A DNA stretch of 64,000 nt from Rhodonellum sp041748555 (GTDB lineage Bacteria; Bacteroidota; Bacteroidia; Cytophagales; Cyclobacteriaceae). This document shows, piece after piece, positions 24,321 to 31,728 of this stretch (its first letter is position 1; the number at the start of each line of letters is the position of its first letter). The notes below the pieces were generated by a model. It saw only the letters and a program-made list of their open reading frames with translations, was not told the origin of the DNA and did no database searches. The stretch covers positions 1 to 64,000 of the forward strand of contig JBGTDA010000131.1 of the NCBI GenBank assembly GCA_041748555.1, written 5' to 3'. Both the position numbers and the translations under genes were made by a program.

Positions 24321-26204
24321 ATGCAGGAAAAAGGTAACATCTCAATTCATACCGAGAATATTTTCCCCATCATAAAGAAATTTCTATATTCCGACAACGA
24401 GATCTTTTTAAGAGAGTTGGTTTCCAATGCAGTTGACGCAACCCAAAAAATCAAAAGACTGGCCCAGCTGGGACAGTATGACGGTGAACTGGAGGATCTG
24501 ACTGTGGGAGTGTCTTTTGACAAAGACAAGAAAACCATCACTATTTCTGATCGGGGCCTTGGGATGACTGCCGAGGAAATTAAAAAGTACATCAACCAGA
24601 TCGCATTTTCAGGAGCCGCCGAATTTGTTGAGAAATTCAAGGATGCCAAAGATGCCAATGAAATCATCGGCAAGTTCGGACTTGGTTTTTATTCTGCATT
24701 TATGGTGGCGGATACCGTGGAGATAAATACCTTGTCTTATCAGGAAGGTGCCCAAGCTGCCAAATGGACCTGCGACGGAAGCACAGAATTTGAAATCACT
24801 CCTTCGGACAAAAAAGAGCGGGGAACCGAAGTAATTCTTTATATCAACAAAGATTCTGAAGAATTTTTAGACAAGTTCAAGCTTCAGGGTATACTCGACA
24901 AATACTGCAAATTCCTTCCAATCCCTATCAAGTTTGGCACTAAAACAGAAAGTGTCGAAGACGGAGAAGATAAAGACGGTAAGAAAAAATACAAGTCTGT
25001 AGACATAGACAACATCATCAATACAACTGATCCGATCTGGACAAAATCTCCCAACGATCTAAAGGATGAGGATTACCTTTCTTTCTATAAAGAACTTTAT
25101 CCTTTCAGCGAAGATCCGCTTTTCTGGATTCATTTGAATGTCGATTATCCTTTCAACCTTACAGGAGTACTGTATTTCCCTAAGCTGAAAAATGATTTTG
25201 AGATGCAAAAAAACAAAATCAAACTTTTCAGCCGCCAGGTATTTATCACCGATGAGGTCAAAGATATTGTCCCTGAATTTCTGATGCTGCTTCACGGCGT
25301 GATCGATTCCCCGGACATACCATTGAACGTTTCCAGAAGTTTCCTTCAGTCGGACAGCAGTGTGAAGAAAATCAACAGCTATATCACCAAAAAAGTGGCG
25401 GATAAGCTTTCCGAACTTTATAAAAAGGACAGAAAAGCCTATGAGTCAAAATGGAACGACATCGGCCTGTTTGTGAAATACGGAATGATCAGTGAAGAGA
25501 AGTTCTATGAAAAAGGAAAAGACTTTACGCTGCTGAAAAACACTTCCGGAGAATATTTTACACTTGAAGAATATAAGGAAAAAGTCAAACCTGCTCAGAC
25601 AGACAAGAATGATCAGGTCGTCTACCTTTATGCCACCGATGTAAACAAACAGGATACCTTTATCGAATCTGCCAATAAAAAAGATTATGATGTCCTGGTG
25701 ATGGATTCACCAATCGACAGCCACTTTATCCAGCACCTGGAATCCAAACTTGAAAAAACCCAGCTAAAGCGTGTAGATGCTGATGTAGCAGAAAAGCTGA
25801 TCCAAAAAGAGGAGAGCCATGCCAACCTGCTGACTGAGGAGCAATCGACAAAAGTGAAGGAAATCTTCGAAAAGGCAATTGGCAACCAAAATTACACGGT
25901 AGAGGTGGAAGGTTTGAGTCCAGAGGAACTGCCGGTGACGATCACCATGGATGAATTCATGAGAAGAATGAAAGACATGGCGCAGACAGGCGGCGGAATG
26001 GGTTTCTACGGCGCAATGCCTGACCATTACAAAGTTGCCATCAACGGAAATCATCCTGCATTGGAAAAGGTATTAAAAGTGGAAAGTGAGGAGGAACAAA
26101 TCAAACTCGCCAAGCAGGCTTTTGATCTTGCGTTGCTTTCACAGGGGTTATTGACCGGAAAAGCCCTGACCGCCTTTGTAAAAAGAAGCGTGGAATTGCT
26201 TTAA
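24321..26204 (+). CDS. htpG: Molecular chaperone HtpG (Hsp90)
   Basis: The 627-residue product has the GHKL ATPase N-domain: EIFLRELVSNAVDATQKIKR supplies the Asn/Asp contacts to ATP, ISDRGLGMT is the second motif and GKFGLGFYSAFMVAD the lid and third motif. The middle domain carries LYFPKL and the conserved arginine segment IPLNVSRSFLQSD. A C-terminal dimerisation domain ends the protein. The length is that of bacterial Hsp90. Hsp90 refolds client proteins in the cytosol. It is a single gene with a terminator directly behind it. Confidence 0.96.
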   Translation: MQEKGNISIHTENIFPIIKKFLYSDNEIFLRELVSNAVDATQKIKRLAQLGQYDGELEDLTVGVSFDKDKKTITISDRGLGMTAEEIKKYINQIAFSGAAEFVEKFKDAKDANEIIGKFGLGFYSAFMVADTVEINTLSYQEGAQAAKWTCDGSTEFEITPSDKKERGTEVILYINKDSEEFLDKFKLQGILDKYCKFLPIPIKFGTKTESVEDGEDKDGKKKYKSVDIDNIINTTDPIWTKSPNDLKDEDYLSFYKELYPFSEDPLFWIHLNVDYPFNLTGVLYFPKLKNDFEMQKNKIKLFSRQVFITDEVKDIVPEFLMLLHGVIDSPDIPLNVSRSFLQSDSSVKKINSYITKKVADKLSELYKKDRKAYESKWNDIGLFVKYGMISEEKFYEKGKDFTLLKNTSGEYFTLEEYKEKVKPAQTDKNDQVVYLYATDVNKQDTFIESANKKDYDVLVMDSPIDSHFIQHLESKLEKTQLKRVDADVAEKLIQKEESHANLLTEEQSTKVKEIFEKAIGNQNYTVEVEGLSPEELPVTITMDEFMRRMKDMAQTGGGMGFYGAMPDHYKVAINGNHPALEKVLKVESEEEQIKLAKQAFDLALLSQGLLTGKALTAFVKRSVELL

Positions 26205-26212
26205 TTAGCTTA

Positions 26213-26240
26213 CTTTGGGGGTTCTTCAAGACCCCCAAAG
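26213..26240 (+). terminator. Terminator of htpG
   Basis: CTTTGGGGGT (26213-26222) pairs perfectly with ACCCCCAAAG (26231-26240) around an eight-base loop. The following CAATTTTTC gives a short T-run. It starts eight bases after the stop codon. Confidence 0.75.
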
Positions 26241-26563
26241 CAATTTTTCAAAATCATATTGTTTTTTTGCTTCCAATAGCTTCTCAAGAGCAGCTTTCAG
26301 GCGAATTAAGTTACAACAATTGTAAATCTATCGATCGAAATTAACTTTTTGATCATCAATTCTTAGCGAAGCTAATTAATTTTTCAAATAAACTAAAGAC
26401 TGATCGTCAAATAGTTACATATATAATCTAAGTTTTTTAATAAATCGCTTGTAAACTACAAAATAATTTTTCACATTCATATAAGAATTAGTTTTATCGA
26501 TAATTTTTGATTCTGACACAGAAAAGTGCCTTAAATTTTTATTAACCATTAAATTTAAAAAAA
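26241..26563. other. AT-rich intergenic region after htpG
   Basis: About 320 bases with no gene-like frame. A possible weak promoter pair for the following small frame is TTTG near 26505 and TAAATTTT near 26532, but the spacing is loose. Confidence 0.4.
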
Positions 26564-26707
26564 ATGAAACGAGGGTTAGCAATTGTCGGAATTAATTTAT
26601 TTCCGAACTTTAGTGATTCTTAAGAGGAACAGGGTTGCGTTGATTGCTCAGCAAGCGAAGAAGAGTATTATCGGGTAATAACTTCAAATGGCCCGAATAT
26701 TTATTAA
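26564..26707 (+). pseudogene. Possible small peptide gene interrupted by one stop
   Basis: An ATG at 26564 opens a frame of 19 codons (MKRGLAIVGINLFPNFSDS) ended by TAA at 26621-26623. The same frame continues EEQGCVDCSASEEEYY and RVITSNGPNIY to TAA at 26705-26707. A very strong hairpin follows two bases later. Small Cys-containing peptides of this size (NVEALA type) typically sit directly upstream of BF3164-like lipoprotein genes, as here. The resemblance is by position and size only; no NVEALA motif is visible. It may be a degraded copy. Confidence 0.35.
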
Positions 26708-26708
26708 T

Positions 26709-26741
26709 ACGAAGGAGGAGTTATTTAAACTTCTCCTTCGT
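26709..26741 (+). terminator. Strong hairpin between small frame and lipoprotein gene
   Basis: ACGAAGGAG (26709-26717) pairs perfectly with CTCCTTCGT (26733-26741), and five further inner pairs close a five-base loop. The T-rich CTATTATATTTTCTT follows. It begins two bases after the stop of the small frame and 15 bases before the lipoprotein ATG, so it could terminate or attenuate transcription. Confidence 0.6.
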
Positions 26742-26756
26742 CTATTATATTTTCTT

Positions 26757-27815
26757 ATGACAATTAGCTATAAATATTTTATTGTACTCGGATGCATTAT
26801 TCTTTTTTCATCCTGTAAAGAAGATAAAAAGATATCTGTTGATCCAAGAGATTCATTTCAATACGAAGACTACTTAACATCTATTAATTTACCGATAAGT
26901 CAATCAATTAATCAAGCTTATGAGCTTTTACAGGTAGATGATTTCCTGATTGTTTCTGATCCTGATGAATTTTATCATTTTAAACTGTTTGATATAAAGG
27001 ATCAAAAAATTATTGGACGTTTTGGAAAAATCGGGGATGGCCCTTGTGAAATTTTCTTTCCCACCTCATTGCAACGTATTGCTACCAATTCAAATACTAT
27101 TGGATTAAATAATAGGCGGAAGTTTCAATTTTTGGAAGTCAATCTTGATTCGATTATAAAAGGAGGAAAATATGGTTGCGATTATTCCACAAAATCATTT
27201 GACACTGATTATCAAAAAATTGTTAAACTGGATCATGAGAATTTTGTTGGCGTAGGATTATTTGAAAAAAGATTTGCACTATCCAAACTTAATGAAAAAG
27301 AGCCTTATTATCTTGGTTTAAATTATCCGTTTGAATCAGAATTTCCTGATTATAATCATGAAGTATTGGCTATGGCATATCAGGGAAATCTTATTGTAAA
27401 TCCTAATAAAGATAGGTTCTTCTTTTCATCCACAAGATCTGCCAACCTTGATATTATTGAATATCAAAGAGATAAATTAAAACCAATTTCTATAAATCAC
27501 TTTTGGCCGCCTGTTTTTACCGGTTCATCCGGAAGTAGTGTCCAAGCTAAAATGAGCATAGAGAATAAGGCTGGATTTCTAAGTGCATCAGGAACAGAAA
27601 AATATATTTACCTTTTATTCTCGGGAAAGAAGGCGTCAGAAAATTCAAATTACAGTGATGTCATATTGGTTTATGACTGGAATGGCGATCCGGTTAAAAA
27701 AATTCTTCTTGATGTTAAGGTTAATCTTATCTCTGTATCTGAAGATGATGAAAAAATCATTGCTTATTTCGACGATGGTAAACCAAATCTGATTTTGTTT
27801 GACATTAACGAATGA
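26757..27815 (+). CDS. BF3164-like lipoprotein (6-bladed beta-propeller)
   Basis: The start at ATG 26757 is preferred over an in-frame ATG at 26688, because it gives a clean lipoprotein signal (YKYFIVLGCIILFSSC, Cys20). The upstream one would run through the hairpin. The 352-residue product contains propeller-like blades (LIVSDPDEFYHFKLFDIKDQ, FGKIGDGPCEIFFPTS, NRRKFQFLEVNLDSI, VILVYDWNGDPVKKILLDV). The pattern fits TolB-like 6-bladed propeller lipoproteins of the BF3164 group, common in Bacteroidetes and of unknown function. AT-rich compared with the neighbouring htpG. Confidence 0.72.
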   Translation: MTISYKYFIVLGCIILFSSCKEDKKISVDPRDSFQYEDYLTSINLPISQSINQAYELLQVDDFLIVSDPDEFYHFKLFDIKDQKIIGRFGKIGDGPCEIFFPTSLQRIATNSNTIGLNNRRKFQFLEVNLDSIIKGGKYGCDYSTKSFDTDYQKIVKLDHENFVGVGLFEKRFALSKLNEKEPYYLGLNYPFESEFPDYNHEVLAMAYQGNLIVNPNKDRFFFSSTRSANLDIIEYQRDKLKPISINHFWPPVFTGSSGSSVQAKMSIENKAGFLSASGTEKYIYLLFSGKKASENSNYSDVILVYDWNGDPVKKILLDVKVNLISVSEDDEKIIAYFDDGKPNLILFDINE

Positions 27816-28041
27816 TCCGCAAATATAAACTTTATTATTTCCTCAGTCCCTTTGTTGAAGAGGATACCCACTCAGTTACAATTTGTTTGAGCATTATAAC
27901 AAATATTCCTTTTCAGATAAATTCATTTTTTCACAATTCTATTTTTTGCAATTTTCCCTTACAGATATACAACCTCCTTCGAGAGACTCATCCCAAGCGA
28001 TCTTTATCAGACACCACATCTCCATTTTTCGATAATTATCC

Positions 28042-28049
28042 TATTTTTG
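28042..28049 (+). promoter_or_regulatory. -7 element for the Rrf2 regulator
   Basis: TATTTTTG is an exact TAnnTTTG match and ends four bases before the ATG at 28054, implying a nearly leaderless message. A TTG -33 element is not evident. Confidence 0.42.
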
Positions 28050-28053
28050 TAAC

Positions 28054-28470
28054 ATGCTATCCAAAAAAACCAAATATGCATTCCACGCCCTCACCTACCT
28101 TGGCAAGCATAGGGATCAAAAAACCGTACTTATCCAGGACATTGCCGAGGAATACGGGATATCCCATAAATTTTTGGAAAATATACTTTTGGAGCTTAAA
28201 AAAGCAGGAATACTTGGCAGCAAAAAAGGTAAAGGCGGCGGTTATTATCTGATAAAAGATCCCATTGATGTGCCGCTTTCGAAAGTCATCAGATTGTTGG
28301 ATGGACCTATTGCCTTATTGCCCTGTGTGAGTCTCAATTATTATGAACCCTGCATAGAATGTAAAAGTGAAGCCGCCTGCGGCCTGAACAAGGTGATGAT
28401 CCAAGTTCGGGATGAAGTACTCAAAGTACTGGAAAACAAGACTCTGGCAGACATTCTGGACAAAGAATAA
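28054..28470 (+). CDS. Rrf2 family transcriptional regulator, probably of sulfate assimilation
   Basis: The 138-residue product starts with a winged helix (KTKYAFHALTYLGKH, IQDIAEEYGISHKFLENILL) and the wing GSKKGKGGGYYL, as in Rrf2/IscR proteins. Cysteines at 91, 100, 103 and 109 lie in the C-terminal half. In IscR-like members, such residues bind an iron-sulfur cluster, while CymR-like members sense sulfur status through partners. It stands directly before cysH with a gap of 129 bases holding a promoter and a palindrome, so control of the cys genes is the natural inference. Confidence 0.85.
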   Translation: MLSKKTKYAFHALTYLGKHRDQKTVLIQDIAEEYGISHKFLENILLELKKAGILGSKKGKGGGYYLIKDPIDVPLSKVIRLLDGPIALLPCVSLNYYEPCIECKSEAACGLNKVMIQVRDEVLKVLENKTLADILDKE

Positions 28471-28512
28471 AAAAATTTACCCCTTTACCCTATATTTTTT
28501 ATAGAGTTTGTA

Positions 28513-28520
28513 TACTTTTG
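28513..28520 (+). promoter_or_regulatory. -7 element for the cys cluster
   Basis: TACTTTTG exactly matches TAnnTTTG, about 80 bases before the cysH ATG. The expected start is near 28526. The sequence upstream (CTATATTTTTTATAG) is a short AT palindrome rather than a -33 TTTG, which would suit an activated promoter. Confidence 0.45.
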
Positions 28521-28553
28521 TGAATCAAACCGTTAATTTTAAGGTTACTTTCT

Positions 28554-28566
28554 TACCGAATCGGTA
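28554..28566 (+). promoter_or_regulatory. Candidate operator palindrome before cysH
   Basis: TACCGA, one central base and TCGGTA form a perfect 13-base palindrome between the predicted transcription start and the cysH ATG. It could be the binding site of the adjacent Rrf2 regulator; there is no second copy in the cluster to support this. Confidence 0.4.
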
Positions 28567-28599
28567 TAGGTTTAGAATAATTTTAATAAAAACATCAAT

Positions 28600-29304
28600 A
28601 TGAGTGCACCTGTTTACCTGGATCAGCTAAATCAAGAGATCAGTTTACTGAATCCTGCGGAGGGACTGAATGCCCTTGCGCAACGGTTTTTGGATCAGGT
28701 GGTTTTTTCCAGTTCACTGGGTCAGGAGGATCAGGTGATCACACATCTTATTGCAAAAAACAATATTGCCATTGAAATTTTTTCATTGGATACGGGCCGG
28801 CTTTTTACGGAAACATTGGATCTTTTGGCAAGAACAGAAAGCCGGTATAATAAAAGAATCAGGATGTATTATCCCGAAAGGCCATCAGTTGAAGCTTTGG
28901 TTGCCGATCAGGGAATCAACGGTTTTTACGGTTCTGTGGAGAACAGGAAATCCTGCTGCTATGTGCGCAAGGTGGAGCCGCTTAAAAGAGCATTGATGGG
29001 AAATCAGATCTGGGTGACAGGTTTGAGGTCCGATCAAAGTGCCAACCGAAGCAATATGCAAAAGATCGAATGGGATGAATCCAATCAGATCATCAAATAC
29101 AATCCCTTGTTGGACTGGAGCTACGATGAGATGTTGGCCTATATAAATGAGCATAAAATCCCCTACAATCCATTGCATGACAAAGGATTTATCAGCATTG
29201 GTTGTGCTCCCTGCACACGTGCCATTCTGGCCGGTGAGGATCCAAGAGCCGGAAGATGGTGGTGGGAAGATTCCAAAAAAGAATGTGGTTTACACGTAAA
29301 ATAA
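28600..29304 (+). CDS. cysH: Adenylyl-sulfate/phosphoadenylyl-sulfate reductase
   Basis: The 234-residue product reduces activated sulfate (APS or PAPS) to sulfite using thioredoxin. The PP-loop-like start VVFSSSLGQEDQVITH is followed by FSLDTGRLFTET. Cysteines C119-C120 (KSCCYVRK) and C202/C205 (GCAPCTR) form the CC...CxxC set that binds a [4Fe-4S] cluster. C229 in KKECGLH is the catalytic cysteine. The cluster-binding set points to the APS-using type, which fits the absence of a cysC kinase in the cluster. It is the first gene of cysH-cysD-cysN-sulfite reductase. Confidence 0.93.
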   Translation: MSAPVYLDQLNQEISLLNPAEGLNALAQRFLDQVVFSSSLGQEDQVITHLIAKNNIAIEIFSLDTGRLFTETLDLLARTESRYNKRIRMYYPERPSVEALVADQGINGFYGSVENRKSCCYVRKVEPLKRALMGNQIWVTGLRSDQSANRSNMQKIEWDESNQIIKYNPLLDWSYDEMLAYINEHKIPYNPLHDKGFISIGCAPCTRAILAGEDPRAGRWWWEDSKKECGLHVK

Positions 29305-29317
29305 AAATTACTATATC

Positions 29318-30217
29318 ATGAGTAAGATATTTATACCAAATCCAAAAGAAGCAGAATCTATCCACATCATCCGGGAAGTTGCTGCCCAGTTTGAGCGCCC
29401 GGTTTTGCTTTTTTCAGGTGGCAAAGATTCCATCACCTTGGTGAGATTGGCGCAAAAAGCTTTTTATCCGTCCAGAATCCCTTTTCCCCTTTTGCATATT
29501 GATACCGGTCACAATTTTCCCGAAACCATTTCTTTCCGTGATCAATTGGTTGAGGAACTGGGTCTGGAGCTGATCGTCAGAAATGTGCAGGATTCTATCA
29601 ATGACGGGAAAGTGACGGAAGAAAAAGGCAGATATGCCAGCCGAAACACGCTTCAGACAACAACTTTATTGGATGCTATAGAAGAATTCAAATTCGATGC
29701 TTGTATCGGCGGAGCAAGAAGGGACGAGGAAAAGGCCAGAGCCAAGGAAAGGGTTTTTTCTGTGCGGGATGATTTTGGTCAGTGGGATGAAAAAAACCAG
29801 CGACCTGAACTTTTTGATATGCTGAACGGCAAGATACATCAGGGACAGAATGTACGGGTTTTCCCTATTTCCAATTGGACAGAACTGGATGTATGGGAAT
29901 ATATCAAAACCGAAAAAATGGAAATCCCATCTATTTACTTTGCCCATAAAAGACAGGTTTTCTTTAGAGATGGGCTTATTTGGACTGCCAATGAGCATGT
30001 TTATAAAGAAATCAATGAAGAAGTGGTGGAAAAAACGGTACGCTTCAGAACAGTTGGTGATATGACCTGTACCGCTGCCGTTCTTTCGGAAGCCGATACA
30101 CTGGATTCGGTGGTGGAAGAAATCAGAGCCTCCACCCTCTCCGAACGCGGTGCAAGAATTGACGACAAGAGATCGGAAGCAGCTATGGAAAACAGGAAAA
30201 AAGTCGGGTATTTTTAG
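29318..30217 (+). CDS. cysD: Sulfate adenylyltransferase subunit 2 (CysD)
   Basis: The 299-residue product has the PP-loop SGGKDS at residues 33-38. It has HIDTGHNFPETISFRDQLV, CIGGARRDEEKARAKER and the C-terminal GDMTCTAAVLSEADTLD, all typical of CysD. Together with the GTPase CysN it makes APS from sulfate and ATP. It starts 13 bases after cysH. Confidence 0.96.
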   Translation: MSKIFIPNPKEAESIHIIREVAAQFERPVLLFSGGKDSITLVRLAQKAFYPSRIPFPLLHIDTGHNFPETISFRDQLVEELGLELIVRNVQDSINDGKVTEEKGRYASRNTLQTTTLLDAIEEFKFDACIGGARRDEEKARAKERVFSVRDDFGQWDEKNQRPELFDMLNGKIHQGQNVRVFPISNWTELDVWEYIKTEKMEIPSIYFAHKRQVFFRDGLIWTANEHVYKEINEEVVEKTVRFRTVGDMTCTAAVLSEADTLDSVVEEIRASTLSERGARIDDKRSEAAMENRKKVGYF

Positions 30218-30305
30218 TAACAGTTGATAGATAGGTTCCCTGAAATAAATACTATTTACCAAAAACCTAAAATTAAGCCCCTGGAAGATCAAAAAGAAAA
30301 CAACA

Positions 30306-31565
30306 ATGGATACTGAAAATAGAAAACTTATAAAAATCGCTACTGCAGGATCCGTGGATGACGGCAAAAGCACCTTGATCGGAAGATTGCTCTATGATAC
30401 CAATTCCCTGACTACCGACAGATTGGAGGCTATTTCCAAAAGCAGCAAGCAGCGCGGTTATGATTTCCTGGATTTTTCTCTCGCCACAGATGGTCTTGTT
30501 GCCGAGCGGGAGCAAGGCATCACCATTGATGTAGCGCATATTTATTTTTCAACAAAAAAGACAAATTTTATTATTGCCGATACCCCCGGGCATGTAGAGT
30601 ACACAAGGAATATGGTGACCGGTGCTTCAAACTCCCAGGTTGCCATTATTCTGATTGATGCCAGAAAAGGTGTAATAGAACAAACGTACAGGCACTTCTT
30701 CATCAACAATCTGTTGCGGGTAGGTCACGTGGTGGTCGCCATCAACAAGATGGATCTGGTGGATTATGATGAAGATGTTTACCTTAAAATCAAAGTGGAT
30801 TTTGAAGCTCTTATTGCAAAAAGTAATTACAATATTGATCAGATCGCCTTTATTCCTGTCAGTGCATTGAACGGGGAAAATATAGCTTCTCAATCCAAAG
30901 AAATGCCTTGGTATGTGGGCAATACGCTTTTGGATCATCTGGAAGTATTGGAGCCATCGGACCTTCAGGAGAGCAGCATGGCCCGGTTCCAGGTTCAATA
31001 TGTAGTACGTCCCAAAACAGAGGCTTTTCATGATTTCCGGGGATTTTCGGGTAGGTTGTATGGAGGAAACCTGCAAGTTGGAGATGAGGTAACTATTTTA
31101 CCCTCCTTTACCACCACAAAAATCAAGGCCATTCACTTCTTTGATCAGGAATATGAGGTTGCCACTCCGGGAAGTTCCATCACACTGACTTTGGAAGACG
31201 AGGTGAATGTGAGCCGGGGAGATATGTTGGTCAAATCAGGTGAAATACCCCATTCTGAAAAAGAAATCACTTCAACATTGTGCCAGGTGAACAACAGACC
31301 CATTAAAGTTGGGGATAGATTTACGCTTCAACATGGCGTCAACCGTGTCATTGCCAAAGTCGACCGAATAGAAGGTCTTATTCATACGGATTTCTCAGGT
31401 GTGGAAAATGTCTCCCAACTCAAGCTGAATGATATCGGCAAGGTACACTTCCGTTTGAGTAAGCCGATTCATTATGACACCTATGCGGGCAACAAATCAA
31501 ATGGCAGTTTCATCCTGATCGATGAAGGAACATTCGATACCGTAAGCGTCGGATTTATAGAATAG
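30306..31565 (+). CDS. cysN: Sulfate adenylyltransferase subunit 1 (CysN GTPase)
   Basis: The 419-residue product is a translation-factor-like GTPase: G1 GSVDDGKS (about 15-22), the EREQGITIDVAH switch, DTPGHVEYTRN as G3 and NKMDL as G4. Two beta-barrel domains follow. GTP hydrolysis drives sulfate activation by CysD. No C-terminal APS kinase (CysC) domain is present, unlike fused CysNC proteins, agreeing with a direct APS reduction route. It lies 88 bases after cysD. Confidence 0.95.
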   Translation: MDTENRKLIKIATAGSVDDGKSTLIGRLLYDTNSLTTDRLEAISKSSKQRGYDFLDFSLATDGLVAEREQGITIDVAHIYFSTKKTNFIIADTPGHVEYTRNMVTGASNSQVAIILIDARKGVIEQTYRHFFINNLLRVGHVVVAINKMDLVDYDEDVYLKIKVDFEALIAKSNYNIDQIAFIPVSALNGENIASQSKEMPWYVGNTLLDHLEVLEPSDLQESSMARFQVQYVVRPKTEAFHDFRGFSGRLYGGNLQVGDEVTILPSFTTTKIKAIHFFDQEYEVATPGSSITLTLEDEVNVSRGDMLVKSGEIPHSEKEITSTLCQVNNRPIKVGDRFTLQHGVNRVIAKVDRIEGLIHTDFSGVENVSQLKLNDIGKVHFRLSKPIHYDTYAGNKSNGSFILIDEGTFDTVSVGFIE

Positions 31566-31666
31566 AAGCATAGGAATTGAAAAAATTGGAAGATTCACTC
31601 CCTTGTTTAAGAGAAGTCGGAAGGTTTAAAAATTTTAAATATAGATAGAAAAGATAACTCGATCCC

Positions 31667-31701
31667 TGGATCTTGGACCTTGATTCTTGGATCTTGATAC
31701 T
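31667..31701 (+). repeat. Tandem 7-bp repeats
   Basis: Five adjoining heptamers read TGGATCT, TGGACCT, TGATTCT, TGGATCT and TGATACT; a weaker sixth precedes them. They sit just before the sulfite reductase start. Short degenerate heptamer arrays occur between genes in several bacteria; the role here is unknown. Confidence 0.65.
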
Positions 31702-31728
31702 AAAACAGGGATGATAAATGATATAATA

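Noticed and set aside
27812..28252. Plus-strand 146-codon frame before and over the Rrf2 gene
   Set aside because: It overlaps the Rrf2 gene in another frame and shows no protein-like pattern.
29666..30373. Long minus-strand frame antisense to cysD and cysN
   Set aside because: The sense genes are certain. The antisense product is rich in Phe and Ser, as expected for a shadow frame.
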